From contig JAPOUT010000049.1 in assembly GCA_026708545.1 (NCBI GenBank), positions 1 through 46,771 on the forward strand: a DNA stretch of 46,771 nucleotides, read 5' to 3'. Below, piece by piece: positions 41,581-46,771 of the stretch. How positions within the stretch are numbered: the stretch's first letter is position 1; the number at the start of each line of letters is the position of its first letter. This DNA is from Hyphomicrobiales bacterium (lineage in GTDB: Bacteria > Pseudomonadota > Alphaproteobacteria > JAPOUT01). Under the pieces are notes generated by a model that worked only from the letters and a program-made list of their open reading frames with translations, searched no databases and was not told the DNA's origin. The translations under genes were made by a program, and so were the position numbers.

Positions 41581-41849
41581 GGGCGATGTCGATGTTGCGG
41601 ATTTTCCTTCCCTGTCTTGTCGCGGCGGCGTCCGTGATGCTTGCGGCGATGTCGGCGACGGACGAGGCGTCCGGCGAAGGCTTTCCGTTGCTGTCCGATG
41701 TCCCCGAGCGTCCTGCGCAGGTGAGTCGCAGTGTCCGCGAGAACGAGCGGGATTATCATGCGCAGGTTGAGGAGATGGAAGCCGAGCGTCGTAAAATGCT
41801 CAACCGTCTCGAGCAATTGCGCCCCGTCGCGGTGCAGGAGGGCGAATAA
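41577..41849 (+). CDS. Small exported protein of unknown function
   Basis: This is a 90-residue protein with an N-terminal signal-like helix (MLRIFLPCLVAAASVMLAAM), then FPLLSDVPERPAQVS and a charged helical tail (NERDYHAQVEEMEAERRKML). The short exported architecture with a VPxRP-type motif resembles small periplasmic proteins of alphaproteobacteria whose function is unknown. Its ATG overlaps the argC stop (ATGA) and its TAA overlaps the hom ATG, so all three are probably translated from one message. Confidence 0.7.
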   Translation: MRAMSMLRIFLPCLVAAASVMLAAMSATDEASGEGFPLLSDVPERPAQVSRSVRENERDYHAQVEEMEAERRKMLNRLEQLRPVAVQEGE

Positions 41850-43171
41850 TGCCGGAGAAGGTCACGCTTGCCGTTGCCGGACTTGGAACAGTCGGCAGCG
41901 CGGTGTTGCGGCAGTTGCGCGACAACGCCGATGTCGTTGCCGCGCGCTGCGGAGGCCGCCGCGTTGAAGTTGTCGCGGTGAGCGCGCGCGATCGCAACCG
42001 CGATCGCGGCGTTGCCCTTGACGGACTCGCCTGGCACCGGGATGCACTGGAACTGGCGGATGTTGAGGATGTCGACATCGTTGTCGAGCTCGTCGGCGGC
42101 GAGGACGGCGTCGCCCGGGCGCTTATCGAAAAGGCGCTGCGTGCGGGCAGGCATGTTGTCACCGCCAACAAGGCCGCATGCGCGCATCACGGTGTGGCGT
42201 TTGCGGAACTTGCGCAGGCGGGCGGCGTGCAGTTGCGCTTTGAAGCGGCCATTGCCGGGGGCGTTCCCGTGGTCAAAAGCATCAAGGAGGCGCTTGCGGG
42301 AAATCGCATTCGGGAGTTGCGCGGCATTCTCAACGGCACTTGCAACTACATTCTTACGAACATGACGCAAAGCCGTTGCTCCTACGGTGAAGCTCTTGCC
42401 GAAGCGCAGCGTCTCGGATATGCCGAAGCGGATCCGACCCTGGACGTTGAGGGCGTTGACGCCGCGCACAAACTGGCGTTGTTGTCGACGCTGGCGTTTC
42501 GGCACCGTCCCGCGTTCGATGCCGTTCAAGTCGAGGGCATCAAGGTGGTCACGCAGGAGGACATCGGCTTTGCGCGGGAGTTCGGTTATGAAATCCGCCT
42601 GCTCGCAACCGCGCGGCAGCACGACGGCAATGAAATTGAGCAGTGGGTCCGGCCCGCACTCGTGCCGCGGGATTCCTTGTTGGCTCACATGCAGAATGCA
42701 CGCAACGGAGTCTCGCTGCGCGGCGACTTTGGCGGCAACCTCTTCCTTGCCGGAGACGGCGCCGGAGGGGAAGCGACCGCGAGCGCGGTCGTTGCCGACA
42801 TCATCGATATTGCCGCGGGGCGCCGCGTGTTTCCGCTGGGGGAGGCGCTCTCGAGTCTGCCGGAATGTTCCGCGCTGCCGCCGTCAAGGTCCCAGGGATG
42901 TTTCTATCTGCGGCTTCATGCGGCGGACCGCGCCGGTTCGATGGCTGCAATCACGCGCGAGCTCGCAGCGGCGGAGATTTCGATTGAGCGGATTATCCAA
43001 ACGTCGACGCCCGCGCACGACGGGGACGCGCAGGCGCATGCGGGACGTTTGCCCGTGGCCTTGTTGACGCACGAGACCCGCGAAGAGGTGATGCGCAGGG
43101 TGTTGGGCGGCTTGGCGGAGCGTCGCGATATTGTCGCTTCCCCTTTACTATTGCGCGTGGAAGCGAGATGA
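41849..43171 (+). CDS. hom: Homoserine dehydrogenase
   Basis: This enzyme reduces aspartate semialdehyde to homoserine, the branch to Met and Thr. The 440 residues comprise an NAD(P) domain (VAGLGTVGSAVLRQL), the catalytic region (VTANKAACAHHG, GILNGTCNYILTNM, AEADPTLDVEGVDAAHK) and a C-terminal ACT domain (YLRLHAADRAGSMAAITREL) for allosteric control. The start overlaps the previous stop as TAATG. The hom-glpX-recJ order is common in alphaproteobacteria. Confidence 0.96.
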   Translation: MPEKVTLAVAGLGTVGSAVLRQLRDNADVVAARCGGRRVEVVAVSARDRNRDRGVALDGLAWHRDALELADVEDVDIVVELVGGEDGVARALIEKALRAGRHVVTANKAACAHHGVAFAELAQAGGVQLRFEAAIAGGVPVVKSIKEALAGNRIRELRGILNGTCNYILTNMTQSRCSYGEALAEAQRLGYAEADPTLDVEGVDAAHKLALLSTLAFRHRPAFDAVQVEGIKVVTQEDIGFAREFGYEIRLLATARQHDGNEIEQWVRPALVPRDSLLAHMQNARNGVSLRGDFGGNLFLAGDGAGGEATASAVVADIIDIAAGRRVFPLGEALSSLPECSALPPSRSQGCFYLRLHAADRAGSMAAITRELAAAEISIERIIQTSTPAHDGDAQAHAGRLPVALLTHETREEVMRRVLGGLAERRDIVASPLLLRVEAR

Positions 43172-43197
43172 TGGAGTAGACGGAGGAGAGCAAGTTT

Positions 43198-44187
43198 ATG
43201 GCGGCAAAGAAACCCAAGAATGTGATCGACCGCATGCTGACGCTGGAGTTGGTGCGCGTAACGGAAAGCGCGGCGATAGCCGCCTCCAAGCATATAGGGC
43301 ACGGACGCGAGAAGGCGGCCGACCAGGCGGCGGTTGACGCGATGCGCCGGGAGCTGAATTATCTCGACATTAATGGCGAGATTGTGATCGGCGAGGGTGA
43401 ACGCGACGAAGCGCCGATGCTTTTCATCGGCGAGAAAGTCGGCACGGGCAAGGGGCCGAAACTCGACATAGCGCTTGATCCCCTCGAAGGCACGACGCTG
43501 ACGGCGAAGGCGAAAGCCGACGCGATGACGGTGATGGCAATGGCGCGGCGCGGCGCGTTGCTGCATGCACCGGATGTTTACATGGATAAAATTGCCATCG
43601 GGCCGGGTTATCCTCCCGGTCTCATCGATTTGGACGTCTCGCCGAAGGAAAATATTGCGCGTCTTGCCGATGCGAAGGGGGTTGCGATGAAACGCATCCG
43701 CGCGTGCATTCTTGACAGGCCCCGCCATGCCGATCTCATCCGGCAGGTGCGCGAGTGCGGCGTATCGATATCGCTGATTAGCGACGGCGACATTGCCGGC
43801 ATCATCCGCACGACCGAGCCGTCGACGGGCATTGACATTTACATGGGCATCGGCGGAGCGCCGGAAGGGGTTCTTGCGGCGGCGGCGCTGCGGTGCATCG
43901 GCGGACAGATGCAGGGCCGTCTTGTCACCACGAATGCCGAGCAAAAAGGACGCGCCAAGCGCATGGGCATCAAGGACGTGCATGCGAAGATTCCCCTTGA
44001 GGGCATGGTCGGCGAGGATGTTTTCTTTTCGGCAACGGGTGTTACGGACGGTTCGATGCTTGCGGGCGTTCATCGCAGCGGGAAGGTGAAAACAACGCAC
44101 AGCATCGTAATGCGCTCTTCAAGCGGAACGGTTCGCTGGATTCGCACGCGCCATGGCCCCGGCTTCAATAAAAAAGAAAGCAATTAA
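43198..44187 (+). CDS. glpX: Fructose-1,6-bisphosphatase class II, GlpX
   Basis: GlpX is a gluconeogenic bisphosphatase of 329 residues. Metal-binding blocks are visible in EIVIGEGERDEAPMLFIGE and LDIALDPLEGTTL; later blocks are ISDGDIAG, YMGIGGAPEGVLAAAALRC and GVTDGSMLAGV. GGAGGAGAGCAAG before the ATG is a strong ribosome binding site. It ends three bases before recJ. Confidence 0.95.
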   Translation: MAAKKPKNVIDRMLTLELVRVTESAAIAASKHIGHGREKAADQAAVDAMRRELNYLDINGEIVIGEGERDEAPMLFIGEKVGTGKGPKLDIALDPLEGTTLTAKAKADAMTVMAMARRGALLHAPDVYMDKIAIGPGYPPGLIDLDVSPKENIARLADAKGVAMKRIRACILDRPRHADLIRQVRECGVSISLISDGDIAGIIRTTEPSTGIDIYMGIGGAPEGVLAAAALRCIGGQMQGRLVTTNAEQKGRAKRMGIKDVHAKIPLEGMVGEDVFFSATGVTDGSMLAGVHRSGKVKTTHSIVMRSSSGTVRWIRTRHGPGFNKKESN

Positions 44188-44190
44188 TCG

Positions 44191-45972
44191 ATGGATGCGG
44201 AAGCTCACGCGTTACTGGGGGTAAACCGCTCGGTGCTGGGGCGCCGCTGGATGGCGCGGCCGTGCGATGACGCGCAGTTGCGCGCGATGACGCAGGGCGG
44301 AATGTCGGAATTGCTGGCGCGCATATTGGCGGGCCGCGGCGTCCGCGCCGAGGAGAGCGATTCCTATCTCGAGCCCCGTTTGCGTGACTTGATGCCCGAT
44401 CCCTCCTGCCTTGCGGATATGGAGACGGCGGTCGGGTGTTTGCTGGATGCGGTTGCGTGCGGGCGCAAGATTGCGGTGTTCGCGGATTACGATGCCGACG
44501 GGGCGACATCGTGTGCATTGCTGCAGCGCTATCTTGGAGCGCTGGGGGTCGAGATTCGCGTTTATATTCCCGACCGCATGCTCGAGGGGTACGGCCCCAG
44601 CGAGAATGCGTTTGCACAACTGCACGGGGAGGGCGTGGAGACTGTCTTGCTGGTGGATTGCGGCGCGAATGCGCATGCGCCCTTGGAGTTTGCCCGGGAA
44701 AAGGGCCTGGAGGTTTTGGTTTTTGACCACCATAAATGTCCCGAGGGTGATTTGCCGCCGGCCCGGGCGCTGGTGAATCCCAAGCGTTTGGATGACGACA
44801 GCGGCCTGGATTATCTTGCCTCGGCAGGCGTGGTGTTTTTGTTTTTGGTTGCGTGCAATCGGGCGCTGCGGGCGCGGGGCGGGAAGGAGCCCGACTTGAA
44901 AGGATTGCTGGATTTGGTTGCGCTCGCGACGATTTGCGACATGACGCCGCTGGTCTCGTTGAATCGGGCGTTTGTTCGCGGAGGTGTGCGGATTTTGCAA
45001 AGCGGAGGCAATCCGGGTTTGCGCGCATTGGCGCGCGAAGCGGGCGTGGAAGGCAGCATCGGCGCACAGGCGTTCGGATTCATGCTGGGCCCCCGGATTA
45101 ATGCGGCAGGACGGATCGGCCGGTCGGACCTGGCCTCCCGCTTGCTGTTTACGGACGATACCGAGGAGGCTTGCGCCCTGGCGATGGAGTTGTCCCAATT
45201 AAATCGGGAACGCCAATTGATTGAAGCGCAAGTCATGGAACAGGCGGTGCGCCAGGTCGAGGCGCGGCAGGGGCAGCATGACAGCGTCGTGACGGCTTGG
45301 GACAAGAGATGGCATCCGGGCGTTGTCGGGATTGTTGCAAACCGTCTGAAGGAGCGTTACTGGCGCGCGAGCGTTGTGATGGGCGAGGGCAAAGAGGAGG
45401 GGATGTTGCGCGGGTCATGTCGTTCGGTTACCGGTTTTGACATGGGCGAGGCGGTGCTTGCGGCGGTGAACGGGGGGATTTTGCTTTCGGGCGGCGGTCA
45501 CGCAATGGCTGCGGGATTTGCGCTTGAGGAGTCGCGTGTGGAAGATTTCCACGCATTTTTGTGCGAGTGGTGCGAAAGTGCGGGTGCGAACGAGTCCGAG
45601 CCTTACTATCTCGATGGCGTGCTGGGTTTGCGTGCGGCGGATGTTGCCGCGCATGATTTGTTGGAGAAGGCGGGGCCGTACGGAAAGGGCAATGCGACGC
45701 CGAGTTTTGCATTCGCGGGCGTTCGTGTGGTTGAAAGTCGTTTTATCGGAAAGACGCAGGACCACATTTCGTGCATTTTGAGCGGTGAAGATGGCGGAAG
45801 CTTGCGGGCAATGGCTTTTCGCGCCGCAAACACGCCGATGGGGGATGCTCTGTGGGGAGACCGTCGCCTGCATGTTGCCGGGCGTTTGGATGCATCCGAA
45901 TGGCGCGGCGCCCGTCGTCTGCGCTTGCTGGTCGAGGATGTCGCGGAGTGCGCCGAAAGCAATCCGTTTTAG
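44191..45972 (+). CDS. recJ: Single-stranded-DNA-specific exonuclease RecJ
   Basis: RecJ is a 5'-3' ssDNA exonuclease in recombination and mismatch repair. The 593-residue protein has DHH-family motifs AVFADYDADGATSCALLQRY, VLLVDCGANAH and VFDHHKCPEG, DHHA1 features (LSGGGHAMAAGFALEE) and the C-terminal OB fold. The gap after it (45973-46170) contains a promoter for the next gene and nothing else recognised. Confidence 0.95.
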   Translation: MDAEAHALLGVNRSVLGRRWMARPCDDAQLRAMTQGGMSELLARILAGRGVRAEESDSYLEPRLRDLMPDPSCLADMETAVGCLLDAVACGRKIAVFADYDADGATSCALLQRYLGALGVEIRVYIPDRMLEGYGPSENAFAQLHGEGVETVLLVDCGANAHAPLEFAREKGLEVLVFDHHKCPEGDLPPARALVNPKRLDDDSGLDYLASAGVVFLFLVACNRALRARGGKEPDLKGLLDLVALATICDMTPLVSLNRAFVRGGVRILQSGGNPGLRALAREAGVEGSIGAQAFGFMLGPRINAAGRIGRSDLASRLLFTDDTEEACALAMELSQLNRERQLIEAQVMEQAVRQVEARQGQHDSVVTAWDKRWHPGVVGIVANRLKERYWRASVVMGEGKEEGMLRGSCRSVTGFDMGEAVLAAVNGGILLSGGGHAMAAGFALEESRVEDFHAFLCEWCESAGANESEPYYLDGVLGLRAADVAAHDLLEKAGPYGKGNATPSFAFAGVRVVESRFIGKTQDHISCILSGEDGGSLRAMAFRAANTPMGDALWGDRRLHVAGRLDASEWRGARRLRLLVEDVAECAESNPF

Positions 45973-46083
45973 CGGGTCGGGCTCCCGGGGCAAATTCCTG
46001 CGGAATTGCGCCGGTTTTCCGGTCGGATGGAGGCGGAAGCGGTTCAACGGGCAAGTCCGCGGAAACGAACGGGTAAAATTTTC

Positions 46084-46112
46084 TTGACTGTTGCGAGGCG
46101 TGCCGATAGAAT
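46084..46112 (+). promoter_or_regulatory. Strong sigma70-like promoter
   Basis: TTGACT (46084-46089), exactly 17 bases, TAGAAT (46107-46112). It lies about 60-85 bases upstream of the gene at 46171 and is the best promoter match in the window. Confidence 0.65.
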
Positions 46113-46170
46113 CGGCGAATCAATGGAATACCTTGTGATTCCTTGTTGACATAGAGAGGAGAATTACTAA

Positions 46171-46428
46171 ATGAACTCGTTTCACTCTGCGACCGTTGTA
46201 ACCTCGGCGGCTTCGGTGATTCCGCTTGGTTTTGTGTTCCTGCCCCGGACTTGTTTCGGAGCGGGCGGCTTTAGGGGAACTTCAAAAAAATCGATATCCT
46301 TGCGCCGCTTTTTGGTTGGCGCATTGATGCCTGCGTTTGACGCAACGGGCAAGCTGTTTCACGAGATGATGAAGAGGGGCGATTCTTACAAGTTAAAACA
46401 GAAACAACAATTCTCGAGAGGAGAGTAA
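46171..46428 (+). CDS. Short ORF duplicating the start of the following exported protein
   Basis: This 85-residue ORF has a good ribosome binding site (AGAGGAGAA). It contains GAGGFRGTSKKSISLRRFLV then GALMPAF, which parallels RGGRLRKTSKGLISFAPFLA then GASALAL at the start of the next gene. The corresponding DNA (about 46258-46325 and 46469-46536) is clearly related, so this is likely a truncated or remodelled copy of the neighbour's 5' end. The rest (MMKRGDSYKLKQKQQ) matches nothing I know. It may be a leader ORF or a pseudogene. Confidence 0.45.
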   Translation: MNSFHSATVVTSAASVIPLGFVFLPRTCFGAGGFRGTSKKSISLRRFLVGALMPAFDATGKLFHEMMKRGDSYKLKQKQQFSRGE

Positions 46429-46430
46429 AG

Positions 46431-46771
46431 ATGGATAAGACGACAAACAAAGAAACATTCATTCGAGGCGGGCGGCTTAGGAAAACTTCAAAAGGCCTAA
46501 TCTCCTTTGCGCCGTTTCTAGCCGGCGCATCGGCGCTTGCGCTCGGCGCGTTACTGACGACAACCTCGCCGGTTGAAGCGGGGAGTTGCGCTACTGCCGG
46601 TCAGCCCGCCGGGACGGCGCGTTGCGCGGACGGGGCGGACGATTCGGACTCAACCGAAGAGCTTGAGGCTCCGGAGAACAGTTCCTTTACCGTGACGGAT
46701 GCCGACAATTTTGGCTTGAATGTTCAAAGTGCGAACATGAAGGGCATAGTCATCACCACGAAGGCCACCAC
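46431..46771 (+). CDS. Large exported/surface protein, 5' part (runs off window)
   Basis: The frame is open from ATG 46431 to the window end (113 residues). AGGAGAG before the ATG supports the start. A long N-terminal region (MDKTTNKETFIRGGRLRKTS) precedes a hydrophobic signal segment (FLAGASALALGALLTTTSPV, likely cleavage after EAG or VEA). The mature part is Ser/Thr/Asp-rich (ADDSDSTEELEAPENSSFTV; TDADNFGLNVQSANMKGIVI). The extended signal peptide and repetitive-looking start suggest an autotransporter or adhesin-like protein. Type and length cannot be confirmed from the fragment. Confidence 0.6.
   Translation, partial: MDKTTNKETFIRGGRLRKTSKGLISFAPFLAGASALALGALLTTTSPVEAGSCATAGQPAGTARCADGADDSDSTEELEAPENSSFTVTDADNFGLNVQSANMKGIVITTKAT

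Noticed and set aside
1-46771. CRISPR arrays, tRNA or rRNA genes
   Set aside because: By eye I saw no regularly spaced identical repeats and no recognisable tRNA or rRNA sequence. A tRNAscan-SE and Infernal run would be decisive.

Overview
The window looks like the chromosome of an alphaproteobacterium with moderately high GC. The evidence is gene order. The sets plsC-miaB-phoH-ybeY-corC-lnt near metK-trmB, trxB followed by a LsrB/VtlR-type lysR, usp-nfu near tsaB, glmS-DUF502-recG-sdhE-mfd, rplM-rpsI-argC and hom-glpX-recJ are all familiar alphaproteobacterial neighbourhoods. No genus can be named from sequence alone.

Layout. 1-104 is the 3' end of mutL. 158-2916 (minus) is metK-trmB-phnX. 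2917-3729 holds a structured RNA-like element ending in an intrinsic terminator (copy A) and three tiny ORFs. 3730-10982 (minus) is an envelope and RNA-processing operon: two tandem PlsC-family acyltransferases, miaB, phoH, ybeY, corC and lnt. 10983-14214 is an AT-richer accessory island with an orphan AbiEi-like DNA-binding protein behind operator-like dyads, a coiled-coil/TM protein, a TbpB-like surface lipoprotein inside a long inverted repeat, and a decayed duplicate of the nearby nitroreductase. 14215-15502 (minus) is a nitroreductase and tsaB. 15661-18856 is rnd, then trxB-lysR.

18857-19948 is the most interesting non-coding stretch. It holds copy B of the structured element and two tandem small-RNA-like units. 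In the latter, a 12-bp terminator stem covaries while the 17-nt C-rich loop is identical. The position, downstream of a LsrB/VtlR-type lysR, matches that of AbcR1/AbcR2 in Rhizobiales, so these are candidate AbcR-type sRNAs.

19949-31327 holds a small acidic membrane protein, usp, nfu, a HAD hydrolase, cysD-cysNC, a glmU whose uridylyltransferase half is degenerate, glmS, a decayed parDE, a Cys-rich small ORF, DUF502 and recG. 31410-35209 is sdhE-mfd. 35212-38300 (minus) is an amine-oxidase-like flavoprotein and a YejA-like binding protein. 38350-45972 is ctaA, rplM-rpsI (rpsI with a long acidic EETP-rich N-terminal extension), argC, a small exported protein, hom, glpX and recJ. The window ends in a strong promoter, a short ORF and the start of a large exported protein whose 5' end the short ORF partly duplicates.

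Functionally most genes are core: SAM and tRNA modification, ribosome and RNA maturation, lipoprotein and phospholipid acylation, sulfate activation, amino-sugar synthesis, DNA repair, and Arg and aspartate-family amino acid synthesis. The novelty lies in the two RNA-like repeat families, the inverted-repeat lipoprotein cassette and the half-dead GlmU.
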